NCBI RefSeq assembly: GCF_000712135.1
Contig: NZ_JOOE01000001.1
Coordinates: forward strand, 1,488,001-1,552,000
Source of the DNA: Sphingomonas sp. UNC305MFCol5.2
GTDB taxonomy: Bacteria > Pseudomonadota > Alphaproteobacteria > Sphingomonadales > Sphingomonadaceae
DNA length: 64,000 nucleotides
Direction of reading: 5' to 3'
Positions 42,354 to 51,917 of the stretch are shown here, piece after piece; within the stretch, counting starts at the first letter, position 1, and every line of letters starts with the position of its first letter. Under the pieces are notes generated by a model that was given only the letters and a program-made list of their open reading frames with translations, had not been told where the DNA came from and made no database searches. Made by a program: the position numbers and the translations under genes.

Positions 42354-43873
42354 GCCGCGACGTCCAATTCGTCGACGCCCTGACGCAGATGGCCATAGGC
42401 CTGACGGTCGTCGCGCGCGCGCTGGGCCAGTTTGCGGACGCTGCGCAGCAGCACCGGGTTGCGATAATCCTCGCGCGCCCAGCTGCGCAGCGCGAGGACG
42501 CGGCCGACCAATTTGCCCCAGGCGCGCGTCCTGCCGTCGTGCACGGAGGGGAAGCGGCTCTTGAGCACCAGCTCGAAATTCTCGACCCGCGCCTTGATCC
42601 GCCGATCCATCCACGGAAGGTGCGGATCCTCGTGCGTCATCCAGTTGACCCAGTCGGGCTGGATCCACTCCTCGAGATCGGTGGGCGTGCCGGTGAGCGG
42701 ATCGACTCCACCATAGGTCGCGGCGCGCTGCGGGGTCGGCGTGTAGAAATAGGTGATCAGCTCCATCTCCGGATTGATCGCCTTCAGGCGCCGGATGAAA
42801 CGGAGCGTGTTGTCGGTCTCGCGCTCGGGTTCGTCCGGATCGCCGAAAACGAACGAGAATTCGGGGATGATCCGGTGCTCGCGCGTCTTGGCCGCCACGG
42901 CCAGGATCTGGTCGGTCGTGGTGCCCTTCGACATCTTGGCGAGCACTTCGTCCGATCCGGATTCGGCGCCGCAGAACACCATCTTCATCCCGGCACGGCG
43001 GAGCAGATCCCAGGTGTCGTCGGAAAAGCGCGAGAGCGTGTCGACCCGGGCTTCGCACCACCAGCGTATCCCCAGCGGCAGGAACGCCTCGCCGATGGCA
43101 CGCGCGTGCTTCTCGTTGAGGAAGAAGTTGTTGTCGTAGAAATGGACCGAATCCATCCCGTGCTCGCGCACGAGAAAGGCGAGGTTCGCCGCCACGCGAT
43201 CGGCCGCCTGCACCTTCTCCTTGCGCCCGAACACCGAGATGACGCCGCAGAAGCTGCACCCGAAAGGACAGCCGATCGACGCCTGGTAGACGCCCGAGCG
43301 GCGGCCGATGATGGTCGGGTGGAGATAGGTGCCGACCTGGATCTTGTGGAATGGCGGATCGCGCAGCTCGTCTGGCCCAACCCATTTGCGCTCGGGCCCG
43401 ATCCAGTGCGATCCGTCGGCCTGGCGGAAGGCGAGGCCCATCACGCTTGTCGGATGGCGCCGGCCCTCCATCGCGTCCAGCAGCTCGAGGAAGGTCTGCT
43501 CGCCCTGCCCGCGGACGACCCAGTCGACATAGGATGCGTTGAGCACCGGCGCGGGATAGAGGCTGCCGAAATAGCCGCCCCAGATGATCGGGATGTCCGG
43601 ATACCGCGCCTTGAGCGCCTTCGATAGCGGCACCGCGCTGACGAGCTGCGGCCCCGGCATCACCGTAAGCGCGATCGCACGCACCGGGTCGGGCGTCACG
43701 GCCCGCGCATCGATCATCGCACTCGCGCTGGCGAACAGGTCCATGCCGGGCAGATTGCCGTCCAGTATCTCCCAGTCGGTGCCTTCGGGCAGCGCAGCGC
43801 CGATCGCCATGAGGCTCAGCGGGAAACGGCGGTTCTTGGGCCGGGTGGCGCGGGGATTGATCAGCAGGATCAT
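42350..43873 (-). CDS. B12-binding-domain radical SAM enzyme (second of two)
   Basis: A 507-residue radical SAM protein. The N-terminal half has the layout of a cobalamin-binding domain (VRAIALTVMPGPQLVSAVPLS, DIPIIWGGYFGSL, VRGQGEQTFLELL), and the cluster-binding motif CxxxCxxC is in ASIGCPFGCSFCGV near residue 195. Typical following motifs are VHFYDNNFFLNEKHARAIG, MKMVFCGAESGSDEVLAKM and a C-terminal extension with SWAREDYRNPVLL. Enzymes of this type include methylases and other radical enzymes. It overlaps both neighbours by four bases. The exact reaction cannot be read from the sequence. Confidence 0.9.
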   Translation of the reverse strand: MILLINPRATRPKNRRFPLSLMAIGAALPEGTDWEILDGNLPGMDLFASASAMIDARAVTPDPVRAIALTVMPGPQLVSAVPLSKALKARYPDIPIIWGGYFGSLYPAPVLNASYVDWVVRGQGEQTFLELLDAMEGRRHPTSVMGLAFRQADGSHWIGPERKWVGPDELRDPPFHKIQVGTYLHPTIIGRRSGVYQASIGCPFGCSFCGVISVFGRKEKVQAADRVAANLAFLVREHGMDSVHFYDNNFFLNEKHARAIGEAFLPLGIRWWCEARVDTLSRFSDDTWDLLRRAGMKMVFCGAESGSDEVLAKMSKGTTTDQILAVAAKTREHRIIPEFSFVFGDPDEPERETDNTLRFIRRLKAINPEMELITYFYTPTPQRAATYGGVDPLTGTPTDLEEWIQPDWVNWMTHEDPHLPWMDRRIKARVENFELVLKSRFPSVHDGRTRAWGKLVGRVLALRSWAREDYRNPVLLRSVRKLAQRARDDRQAYGHLRQGVDELDVAA

Positions 43874-44676
43874 GGGATCTGCACGGTCCAGATGTCGAAG
43901 CGGGAAGGCATGCGGGCGCCACGCAGGCGCGCAGCGAGCGGGCGCAATTCGTACCAGATCGGATAGATGACGCGCCGCCGCCGCCAGGCGAGGGCCAAAG
44001 GCGCCGAAGCCTCGCGCAGCCGCGCGGCGGTCAGATACTCGATGTGCGGCAGCGCGAGCAGGCTCTGCGCGCGGTCGCCGAAGCGCTCGGCGGCATGAGC
44101 ATGCTTTTCGGCGACCATCGCCGCGCCCTGCGCGTCCTTCGCGTAGAAGGGCGAATCGAGGATGACGAGCACCCCGCCCCGCCGCGTCGCCCGCGCGGCC
44201 TCCGCCAGCGTCGTGCCCAAATCGGTCGCATAGTGCAGCGCGGCGTTGAAGACCGTGAGATCGGCAAAGCGATCGACTACCGGCAGCGCGTCGAACGATG
44301 CGACGAGACAGTCGAACGGCACCCGCGCGCGAAAGGCTCGAGCCGCGCCGAGACCATCCACACGGTCGTCGCGAATATCGACGGCAGTGCATTCATGCCC
44401 GCGAAGCGCGAGCCGATAGGAGAGCCAGCCGTTTCCGGCGCCGAGATCGAGGACGCGCAACGGCCGCCCCGCCTCTCGCGCCAACGGATCGGCCACCTGC
44501 TCGAGAAAAGCTTCGAAGGTGCGTGCACGCACCCTCCATTGCCGCGCCAGCGGCCCGGTCCGGAGCCAGGGAAGGCGAAGCAGCTCCGCCTCCGCGAGTC
44601 CGCGCCCTTCGGTGGCACGGTGCGCAGCATAGTCGGCACGGAAGCGGTCGAGCGTGTCGGAAAGCGGCGCGCTCAT
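43870..44676 (-). CDS. Class I SAM-dependent methyltransferase
   Basis: A 268-residue methyltransferase. Motif I is RVLDLGAGNGWLSYRLALRG near residues 74-93, followed by TAVDIRDDRVDGLGA, ADLTVFNAALHYATDLG and RRGGVLVILDSPFYA. The C-terminal part (RRRVIYPIWYELRPLAAR) is basic. It overlaps the genes on both sides by four bases. It lies between a methyltransferase and a radical SAM gene, so a joint pathway is likely; the substrate is unknown. Confidence 0.87.
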   Translation of the reverse strand: MSAPLSDTLDRFRADYAAHRATEGRGLAEAELLRLPWLRTGPLARQWRVRARTFEAFLEQVADPLAREAGRPLRVLDLGAGNGWLSYRLALRGHECTAVDIRDDRVDGLGAARAFRARVPFDCLVASFDALPVVDRFADLTVFNAALHYATDLGTTLAEAARATRRGGVLVILDSPFYAKDAQGAAMVAEKHAHAAERFGDRAQSLLALPHIEYLTAARLREASAPLALAWRRRRVIYPIWYELRPLAARLRGARMPSRFDIWTVQIP

Positions 44677-45482
44677 GCCGCCTCCCCGTCATGGCGGCGC
44701 TCGAAACGGTAGAGGATGTGATCGCCGAACAGCGCGAGCCTGTGCGCAGCGATCCGGTCGGCCGCCTCGAGCCCGGCGAGGAGCCAGGGATGGCGGGAAA
44801 TCCAGGGTTCGGCCGCGCTCGGCGGGACGAAGAGCCCGATCGCGGTACGCCCCATATAACGAAACCCCGGCGCCATCGCCGCGACGATCGCCGCCTTGCG
44901 GTGATAGCGCACGCTGAAGCTTTGCCCGCCAAGCCTGGCCGGCACGTCGCCCTTGCTGGCCCGGCGCAGCATGTTGCCGAAGCGTCCGCGTGCCGCCTCG
45001 GCGATCATCTCGCCCGGGCAGCAGCAGCCGAAGACCACCAAGGCGACGTGCCCCCCGGATCGCACGAGCCGCGCCAGGCTCCGGCCCATCGGCGCGAGGT
45101 CCGACACGCAGTTGAGCGCGGCGAAGTTGGAGAAGGCGCCGTCGAAGCGCTCGCCGCGCCAGGCAAGGCGATCGAGCTGCTCAATCGCGACGACTTCCGC
45201 CGCGCCGGGGCCCAATTTGCGCGCCGCTTCCGCCACCATCGCGGGCGAGGCGTCGGTGAGCAGCACCTCTCGCCCGCGTGCCTCCAGCCAAGCGGCGTCG
45301 ACCCCGGTCCCGCCACCCATCTCCAGCAGGCGCGACCCTTCGGGGAACAGCTCGACGAGCACGCGGCGAACCGCGCGCCGCTGCGCCTCGACGCTCTGCC
45401 AGTCGCCGAAGCGCGCATCGAAATTATCGGCGATCGCGTCGAAGGCCGCACCGGCGGGCAGCAGTTCCGCCGCGGAGTTCAC
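44673..45482 (-). CDS. Class I SAM-dependent methyltransferase
   Basis: A 269-residue methyltransferase. The SAM motif SRLLEMGGGTGVDAAWLEARG lies near residues 50-70; LLTDASPAMVAEAARKLG and FDGAFSNFAALNCVSDL follow. The C-terminal half has GFRYMGRTAIGLFVPPS, a pattern seen in methyltransferases linked to radical SAM genes of natural-product loci. A Cys run (FGCCCPGEM) is unusual. The start is GTG at 45482 and overlaps the radical SAM stop. Confidence 0.87.
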   Translation of the reverse strand: MNSAAELLPAGAAFDAIADNFDARFGDWQSVEAQRRAVRRVLVELFPEGSRLLEMGGGTGVDAAWLEARGREVLLTDASPAMVAEAARKLGPGAAEVVAIEQLDRLAWRGERFDGAFSNFAALNCVSDLAPMGRSLARLVRSGGHVALVVFGCCCPGEMIAEAARGRFGNMLRRASKGDVPARLGGQSFSVRYHRKAAIVAAMAPGFRYMGRTAIGLFVPPSAAEPWISRHPWLLAGLEAADRIAAHRLALFGDHILYRFERRHDGEAA

Positions 45483-46873
45483 GCGCGAAGCTCCATGCTC
45501 ACCGGGCTAGACGAGCGATGGGCGTCGGCGCGCCGGGCAAGGTCGTGCCAGCGCAATTCGTCGACCATCCCGGCATCGGCGTCGGCATGCAGCGCGTCGC
45601 GCACCATTCGGTAGAAGGCGGTGTCGAACGTCCCCTGAAAGAGCATCGCTAGCTCGTCGGTGTCACGCCAGTTGCGGCGCGCGCCGAGCTCCGCAACCAC
45701 GCGATCATGGAACACCGTGCCGGGCAGCGGATAGGAAACCGATACGCCGATCTCATCCGGCCGCTCGTCGCGGAGCAGGTCGCGGGTGAGGAGGATGTCG
45801 TCCCAGTCCTCGGGCGGATAGCCGAGTTGGAGGAACCAGCCGGAGCGGATCCCGTGCCGACGCAGGGTCCGCGTGGCGACACGCACCGATTCGACGCGCG
45901 TGCCCTTGTCCATCGCGTCGAGGATCCGCTGCGAACCCGATTCGACTCCGAGCCACACTTCTTCCGCCCCAGCCGCCGCCAGCGCCGCAGCGACCGGCGC
46001 GGTGATCAGGTTGGTGCGCGATTGCATCATGAAGGGGATGCGCGCGTCGCGCCGCAGCACTTCTTCGGCGAATTCGGCGATCCACTCCCCGGTCATCCCG
46101 AAGATGTCGTCGGCGAACCAGATATGATCGGGCGCGACCTCGCGTTTCAGCCGCGCCATTTCCTCTGCGACCGAAGAGGCCGATCGCTGGGTATAGCGCC
46201 GTCCGAAAGTAGGTTTGGCGCACCAATTGCACGAATAGGGGCAGCCGCGCGACGCCGCCATGTTCCAGGAGAAACGGTGGTGCGCATGCGTCCACGCCTC
46301 GCGATAGGCGTGCACATCGACCAGGTCCCAGGCGGGAAAGGGAAGCGCGTCCAGCGCCTGTTCCTGCCGGCGCGGCGGCGTGTGGCGCAGCTCTCCGGCC
46401 TCGAGCAGGATCAGCCCTGGGACGGTCTCAAGCGGCGCGCCGCGCTGGAACGCGTCGACGATCTCGGCCGCGCCAAGTTCACCTTCGCCCGTCATCACCG
46501 CATCGGCGCCCGCCTCTAGATACAGGCGCGGGTTGTCCGAGGCGTCCGGCCCGTTGACAGCGACCCGCGTGCCGGCGCCCCGCGCCGCGGCGACCATGTG
46601 CAGCGCATCGGCGCGCCGATCCTCGGTGCACATCTTGGTCAGGTAATTGAAATTGTCCTCGATCAGCAGAACGATCTCCGGATCGAGCGCACCTAGCCGG
46701 GGTCCGAAGCCGTCGCCGCCCGGCTCAAAGGTCGAATCGAACAGCGCGACCGAATGGCCGCGTTCGCGAAGGATCGCCGCGGCGAGCAGAGTGGCGAGCG
46801 GCGCATAGGGTTTTGATCGTTCGAATTGCTTGCGGTCGCGCCGCAGACAGAAGGAATGAGCGACCAGAATCAC
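45479..46873 (-). CDS. B12-binding-domain radical SAM enzyme (first of two)
   Basis: A 464-residue enzyme. A B12-binding-like N-terminal domain (LVAHSFCLRRDRKQFERSKPYAPLATLLAA, IVLLIEDNFNYLTKMCTEDRR, DAVMTGEGELGAAEIV) is followed by the radical SAM core with CxxxCxxC in ASRGCPYSCNWCAKPTFG near residue 208. Later motifs are IWFADDIFGMTGEWI, EEVWLGVESGSQRILDAM and GWFLQLGYPPEDWDD. The start is GTG at 46873. It opens the leftward arm of the locus. In family members the two domains often join to do B12-dependent methyl transfer; whether this one does is unproven. Confidence 0.9.
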   Translation of the reverse strand: MILVAHSFCLRRDRKQFERSKPYAPLATLLAAAILRERGHSVALFDSTFEPGGDGFGPRLGALDPEIVLLIEDNFNYLTKMCTEDRRADALHMVAAARGAGTRVAVNGPDASDNPRLYLEAGADAVMTGEGELGAAEIVDAFQRGAPLETVPGLILLEAGELRHTPPRRQEQALDALPFPAWDLVDVHAYREAWTHAHHRFSWNMAASRGCPYSCNWCAKPTFGRRYTQRSASSVAEEMARLKREVAPDHIWFADDIFGMTGEWIAEFAEEVLRRDARIPFMMQSRTNLITAPVAAALAAAGAEEVWLGVESGSQRILDAMDKGTRVESVRVATRTLRRHGIRSGWFLQLGYPPEDWDDILLTRDLLRDERPDEIGVSVSYPLPGTVFHDRVVAELGARRNWRDTDELAMLFQGTFDTAFYRMVRDALHADADAGMVDELRWHDLARRADAHRSSSPVSMELRA

Positions 46874-46928
46874 ATTGCCACCCCGTTTTTACACACCGGT
46901 TTGAGGTTAGTGGCGGCGCAACCGGTCG

Positions 46929-46975
46929 AGGTTCAAAGCGGTTTTCGAAGGAAGCGGCGAAGCCGCTTTGAACCT
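46929..46975. promoter_or_regulatory. Inverted repeat between the divergent operons
   Basis: Perfect 13-base arms (46929-46941 and 46963-46975, AGGTTCAAAGCGG and complement) flank a 21-base centre within the 151-base gap between the two operon starts. It may be an operator or a leader hairpin. Confidence 0.5.
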
Positions 46976-47024
46976 TCGCGCGCGTCGCACCCACTCAAGA
47001 AGTGGAGCAAGCGGGGCGCAAGCT

Positions 47025-47984
47025 ATGAGCGCGGAAATTGGGACGGAAACAGCAAGGGGCAAGCTGCCGACAGGCGACTGTGCCTTCGCCTATTTCTCGC
47101 CGCTCGGCGTGACGCTCCGCGTCAAGGCCAGCCACCCGCGATTGATCGAAGCAGTCGCAGCGGCATGTCGCGGCTGGGAGGCCCCGGTCGACGCGCATGG
47201 GCCGGTGCTGGACCTGTGGCTGAAAGTGGGTCCGGTTCCAGTCTACGGCGGCGGACCGGTGGTGGAGACCGACGGGCTCGGGCTTTCGATCCGCGGGAAC
47301 ATCGATGCGCGCGCCGATGCCGGGCGCGGCCAGGCCTGGTGTCGCGTCGCCGATCCGGATGCGTTCAACGATCCGGAACTGCGCGAACAAGTGCTCGATT
47401 GCCTGATCCTGTGGTTGCTCACGCGCAATGGACGCACGCCGATCCATGCCTCTGCCTTCGTCGCGGGGTCGACGGCGATCCTGCTCGCCGGGCGCAGCGG
47501 TTCGGGAAAGAGCTGCCTCGCGCTGGCCGCGCACATGGCGGGCTTTCCGCTGCTTTCCGACGACACCGTCTATGTCGAGACCCAGCGCAAGTTCCGCGTC
47601 TGGGGCATCCCCCGCCCGGTGCATCTGTTCCCCGAAGACGCACACCAGCAAGAGGACGCGCCGATCCGTCTCCGCAACGGCAAGCGCAAGCGCGCCATTG
47701 CCGTGCCGGCGCCCCCGCACCCCGTCACAGCGGACGCCGCAGCCCTGTGCGTGCTCCATCGCGGAGAGCGCGTATCGCTGGAGCCGCTGGATCCCGCGGC
47801 GGCACGCGCGGCGCTCGGTCCGCTCGAGCCGGGGTTCGATCTGCTCGCGGCGGACATCGCCGCCGGCCTGCGCCGGATCACGTTGCACGGGGCATGGCGC
47901 CTGACGCTCGGCGAGGAGCCGAAAGAGGCGATAGCGCTGCTCGCGGCGAACCTGCCCCGGCTGATCGAGCATGCCGCCTCGTGA
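47025..47984 (+). CDS. HPr-kinase-like P-loop protein
   Basis: A 319-residue protein related to the C-terminal domain of HPr kinase/phosphorylase. The P-loop is LLAGRSGSGKSCLAL at about residues 153-167, preceded by the conserved PIHASAF segment (His141) and followed by PLLSDDTVYV, which supplies the acidic residue. The N-terminal half is not recognised. Such HprK homologues occur in lasso-peptide and other natural-product loci, where some phosphorylate a peptide. The longer frame to 46968 is not conserved. It opens the rightward arm and overlaps the next gene by four bases (GTGA). Confidence 0.85.
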   Translation: MSAEIGTETARGKLPTGDCAFAYFSPLGVTLRVKASHPRLIEAVAAACRGWEAPVDAHGPVLDLWLKVGPVPVYGGGPVVETDGLGLSIRGNIDARADAGRGQAWCRVADPDAFNDPELREQVLDCLILWLLTRNGRTPIHASAFVAGSTAILLAGRSGSGKSCLALAAHMAGFPLLSDDTVYVETQRKFRVWGIPRPVHLFPEDAHQQEDAPIRLRNGKRKRAIAVPAPPHPVTADAAALCVLHRGERVSLEPLDPAAARAALGPLEPGFDLLAADIAAGLRRITLHGAWRLTLGEEPKEAIALLAANLPRLIEHAAS

Positions 47985-49099
47985 CGCTGCGCATCGCCCA
48001 GGTGAACTGCGTCCTCGACCCCCAGCGGCGCGAGCCGGAAGCGCTGCTGGCGGCCTGGCAGACCTTGCCGGCGATCGCCGAAGCCACGGCAAGCGCGGGT
48101 GTCGATGTCGTGGTTGTACAGGCGAGCCATACCGAGGCCAGGTTTACGCGGCGCGGCGTGCGCTACCATTTCATTCCCGTCGCGGCCGGGCGTGCGCTTG
48201 CGCCCTGGCGTTTGCGACGCGCAGTGCAGGAGGTGACACCCGACATCGTCCATCTCAACGGTCTCGATTTCCCGTTGCATGCCCGATTACTGTCTACCCT
48301 CGTGCCGCCGTTGCTGGTGCAGGACCACGCCAGCAACGCCGCCCGACCACGGCTCGCGCGGTTGCGCCAATGGGGGCACGCGCGTGCCGCGGCCGCGCTG
48401 TTCACCGCCGAGGCGCAGGCCGAGCCATTCATCGCCGCACGCCAATTGCCGGCACAAGCGCCGATCTTTGCCGTGCCGGAAAGCTCCAGCGACTTCGAAC
48501 CGGGCGATCGGGCCGAGGCGCGGGCGCGAACCGGGGTGCACGGCGATCCGGCGATCCTCTGGATCGGACGGCTGGACGCAAACAAGGATCCCCTGACCGC
48601 AATCGAAGCCTTCCGCCTGGCGAGCGAGCGCCTGCCGGGGGCGGAGCTCTGGTGCGTCCACGGCTCGGATGCGCTGCTTCCCGCGCTCGAACGGCGCCTC
48701 GCGAGCGATCCTGCGCTGGCCAGCCATGTACATTTGCTCGGACGCGTGCCGCATATGCAGGTCGAGCAGCTCTGCCGGGCATGCGATCTCCTTCTCGCCA
48801 CCAGCCACCGCGAGGGATCGGGCTATGCGCTGATCGAGGCGCTGGCTTGCGGCCTGCCGTCGGTCGTCAGCGACATCGCGCCGTTTCGCGCGCTGGTCGG
48901 CGATCTGGCCGATAGCCGTTTCGCGGCACCCGGCGATGCGTCAGCCTTCGCCGAAGCGCTGGTATCGCTGGCGCCCCGGCCGGGCGAGCAGGGCCGCGCC
49001 GCAGTTCGCCGGCACTTCGACACGCATCTCGCCCTCCCAGTCGTTGGTCGCCGACTCGTCGACATCTACGAAGCCGTCGTCGCGCGGAGAGCGCAATGA
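47981..49099 (+). CDS. GT4-family glycosyltransferase (first of two)
   Basis: A 372-residue retaining glycosyltransferase with a GT-B fold. The C-terminal donor domain has ILWIGRLDANKDPLTAIEAF, VHLLGRVPHMQVEQLCRACDLLLATSHREGSGYALIEALACGLPSVVSD, the last part holding the ExE-like motif. No signal or transmembrane span is visible. The start is GTG at 47981. It is tightly coupled to an HprK-like gene before it and a second glycosyltransferase after it, so both sugars may go on the same acceptor. The sugar donor is unknown. Confidence 0.9.
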   Translation: MTLRIAQVNCVLDPQRREPEALLAAWQTLPAIAEATASAGVDVVVVQASHTEARFTRRGVRYHFIPVAAGRALAPWRLRRAVQEVTPDIVHLNGLDFPLHARLLSTLVPPLLVQDHASNAARPRLARLRQWGHARAAAALFTAEAQAEPFIAARQLPAQAPIFAVPESSSDFEPGDRAEARARTGVHGDPAILWIGRLDANKDPLTAIEAFRLASERLPGAELWCVHGSDALLPALERRLASDPALASHVHLLGRVPHMQVEQLCRACDLLLATSHREGSGYALIEALACGLPSVVSDIAPFRALVGDLADSRFAAPGDASAFAEALVSLAPRPGEQGRAAVRRHFDTHLALPVVGRRLVDIYEAVVARRAQ

Positions 49100-50214
49100 G
49101 GATTGCGCTGATCACGCCGGGCGGGGTCGATCGCACGGGCAGCCACCGAGTCATTCCGTGCATGCTCTGGCTGATCGAGCGACTGACCCGCACCGGGCAC
49201 GACGTGCAGGTCATCGCGCTGCAACAGGAACCGCGCCCCGACCGATGGCGGCTCCTCGATGCCGACGTCCACAATATCGGGTCGCGGCCGCGGTCGCTGC
49301 GCGGCGTCGCCAAGCTCCTGGCGCTGCATCGCGCGAAGCCGTTCGATATCGTCCACGCCTTCTGGGCGGGCATCTCCGGGCTGGTGGGCGGCGGCGGACG
49401 GGCGCTGGCGGATATTCCGATGGTGCTGACACTGCCGGGCGGCGACGTCGTGCGCCTGCCCGAAATCCATTATGGGGGCCATCTGACCCTCAAGTCGCGC
49501 GCCATCACCGCGCTGTCGCTTCGGGCTGCGACTTTCGTCACCGTGCCGAGCGAGACCATGCGCGACTATGCCCGCTCGGTCGGTGTCGACGCACTCCGCG
49601 TGCCCCTGGGGGTCGCGCTCGATCGCTGGCCCGCCGCTCCGCCCCGGCGCCGCGATCCCACCCAACCCCTCCGGCTCCTGCAGATCGCCAGTCTCAATCG
49701 CGTCAAGGATCAGTCGACCCTGCTCGCAGCCGCTGCGCAGTTACGCGAGGCATGCCTGCCCTTCACCCTCGACATCGTCGGCGAGGACACGCTCGGCGGA
49801 GAGATCCATGCGGCGGTATCCGCATTGGAACTGGAAGATCGCGTACGGCTACCGGGATTCCAGCCCCAGGCAAGATTGCGGGACTGGGTCGACCAGGCGG
49901 ACCTGATGGTCGTCAGCTCTCTCAGCGAGGGCGCGCCGATCGCGATGCTGGAAGCCGCAATCACCGGAGTGCCTACGGTGGGAACCGCGGTTGGCCACGT
50001 TGCGGAATATGCTCCCGAGGCGGCGATCGCGGTGCCGAGCCGCGACGCGGGTGCGCTGGCCGCCGCGATTCTCCGGCTTGCCGGTGATGAAGAGTTTCGC
50101 CTGCGACTGGCCAACGCAGCGCAGGCGCGTGCGCTGGTGGAGGATGCGGACTTCACTGCCTCAGCGTTCCTCGATCTTTATGCGCGCGCCATCCACGCAA
50201 GGAAAGCGGCATGA
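49096..50214 (+). CDS. GT4-family glycosyltransferase (second of two)
   Basis: A 372-residue glycosyltransferase. The N-terminal domain starts MRIALITPGGVDRTGSHRVIP, and the donor domain contains LLQIASLNRVKDQSTLLAAA, VRLPGFQPQARLRDWVDQADLMVVSSLSEGAPIAMLEAAITGVPTVGT. It overlaps its neighbours by four bases on each side. It is paralogous in design to the gene before it. The ABC exporter follows, which suggests that the glycosylated product is exported. Confidence 0.9.
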   Translation: MRIALITPGGVDRTGSHRVIPCMLWLIERLTRTGHDVQVIALQQEPRPDRWRLLDADVHNIGSRPRSLRGVAKLLALHRAKPFDIVHAFWAGISGLVGGGGRALADIPMVLTLPGGDVVRLPEIHYGGHLTLKSRAITALSLRAATFVTVPSETMRDYARSVGVDALRVPLGVALDRWPAAPPRRRDPTQPLRLLQIASLNRVKDQSTLLAAAAQLREACLPFTLDIVGEDTLGGEIHAAVSALELEDRVRLPGFQPQARLRDWVDQADLMVVSSLSEGAPIAMLEAAITGVPTVGTAVGHVAEYAPEAAIAVPSRDAGALAAAILRLAGDEEFRLRLANAAQARALVEDADFTASAFLDLYARAIHARKAA

Positions 50215-51917
50215 AATCCTCGGGCCTCACGTTGGCGAATCTCGCTCGCGATTTCGCCGCGTTCGGCGGAACCCGTCTGCTCGTCGCAATCGGGTTGATG
50301 GCGACGGGGACCTTGGCAGAGGGCATCGGGATCCTGCTACTGGCTCCGGCGATCTTCGGTATGTTCACGCCGGCCGGTGGGGTGGCCAGTCCCTTGCCGA
50401 TGCTTCCGCGCGGAACTTCCCTACCTTCGATATTGGCCCTGTTCGCACTGCTCGTCGCGCTTCGCGCCATCATTGTGCTGGCGCGGGAACGGCTGACCAG
50501 CCGGCTTCAGGTCGGTTTCGTCGAGGCGGCGCGACTGCGCCTCGCCGACCGACTGACGCGGGCAGCATGGGCCCAGATCGCGGAACTGTCGCATGCCCGT
50601 ATCGTCCAGGCATTGAGCGTAGAGATCCATCAGGTCGGTATCGCCGCGAATTCGCTGATGGCCGCAATAACCGCCACCGTGATCGCGATAGGGATGGCGT
50701 TGATGGCGCTGGCGGTGGCGCCCCTCGCCGCGCTGATAGCCTTCACGATCATCGGTCTCACCTATCTCCCGATGCGACGGATGCTCGGCCGAATACGACG
50801 CCTCGGCGAGAGCATCACATATCGCCATTTCGGCATGACCGAGAATGCGATCGATTTTCTCGCCAGCCTGAAGATGGTCGCCGCCGAGCGAACCGGCCAG
50901 GCCTGGCTCGAGCAGCAGCGCCTTCTGTCCGACGCCGCGATCGCGGATCGCGTCGCCTTCGCTTCGGTTCACGCGCGGGCCAGGGAGATGAGCGTCAGTC
51001 TGACGGCGATCGCCGCGATCGCGCTCGTCGGTACGGGCGTGGCAATCGGCTTTCCCGCGACGAGCCTTCTCGTGGTGCTGCTGATGTTGAGCCGGATGAG
51101 CGGGCCCTTGAGCGAGGTGCAGCGCGGGCTTCAGCAATTGGTACATAGCCTGCCCTCTTATGAGCGGCTGCGAGCGCTCGAGGAGATGTTGCCCCCCGCC
51201 CCAGCACGCGCCGCATCTGCCGCAACGCCATTCGAAACCGCAGGCCTGTCGTTCGAAAACGTTTCCGCCTCCCGAGGTGAACGCGATATCTTGCGCGACT
51301 TTTCGATCCATATTCCGCCCGGCGCCATGGTCGGAATCGCGGGCCCCTCGGGCGTCGGCAAAACCTCGCTTCTCGACCTGATGGCGGGGACTCTTGTTCC
51401 CGATGCGGGCCAGATACGACACGGCGATACGGACCCGACGCGCTTCGCTAACGACCTCGCTTATGTCGGCCAGGATCCTGTCCTCAGCGGCCGGACACTC
51501 CGCGAGAGCCTGTCCTGGTCCAGCGATGCCAGCACGCCCGACATGGTGGAGGCCTTGCACCTCGTCGGCGTCGCCGCGCTGCTCCAGCGCGTGGGGGGCA
51601 TCGATGCACCGCTCGGCGAGCGCGGCGCGATGATCTCAGGGGGGGAACGTCAGCGCGTCGGCCTGGCTCGCGCGCTGTTACGGCGGCCTCGGCTCCTGCT
51701 GCTCGACGAAGCGCTCAACGCGCTCGATGCCGATAGCGAGAGGGGCATTCTGACGATGCTCGCCGGCCTGAACCCGCGCCCGACGATCGTCATCGTCGCG
51801 CACCGACCGGAGGCGTTCGCCTTGTGTGGGCGACTGATCCGTCTGTCGCAGCAGCATCCTCCCCGGATCGAGGAACGGGATCACGCTACCCATCAGACAT
51901 ATGAGGTTCACGCATGA
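50211..51917 (+). CDS. ABC exporter, fused membrane and ATPase domains
   Basis: A 568-residue half-transporter. Six membrane spans lie within about residues 15-300. The nucleotide-binding domain starts near 345 and has Walker A GPSGVGKTS, the Q-loop region LAYVGQDPVLSG, the signature ISGGERQRVGLARALL and Walker B LLLLDEALNALDAD, with the H-loop in IVIVAHRPE. This is the type used to export peptides, lipids and glycoconjugates. It is coupled to the glycosyltransferase before it by ATGA and to a 55-codon ORF after it by ATGA, so it probably exports the product of this locus. Confidence 0.92.
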   Translation: MKSSGLTLANLARDFAAFGGTRLLVAIGLMATGTLAEGIGILLLAPAIFGMFTPAGGVASPLPMLPRGTSLPSILALFALLVALRAIIVLARERLTSRLQVGFVEAARLRLADRLTRAAWAQIAELSHARIVQALSVEIHQVGIAANSLMAAITATVIAIGMALMALAVAPLAALIAFTIIGLTYLPMRRMLGRIRRLGESITYRHFGMTENAIDFLASLKMVAAERTGQAWLEQQRLLSDAAIADRVAFASVHARAREMSVSLTAIAAIALVGTGVAIGFPATSLLVVLLMLSRMSGPLSEVQRGLQQLVHSLPSYERLRALEEMLPPAPARAASAATPFETAGLSFENVSASRGERDILRDFSIHIPPGAMVGIAGPSGVGKTSLLDLMAGTLVPDAGQIRHGDTDPTRFANDLAYVGQDPVLSGRTLRESLSWSSDASTPDMVEALHLVGVAALLQRVGGIDAPLGERGAMISGGERQRVGLARALLRRPRLLLLDEALNALDADSERGILTMLAGLNPRPTIVIVAHRPEAFALCGRLIRLSQQHPPRIEERDHATHQTYEVHA

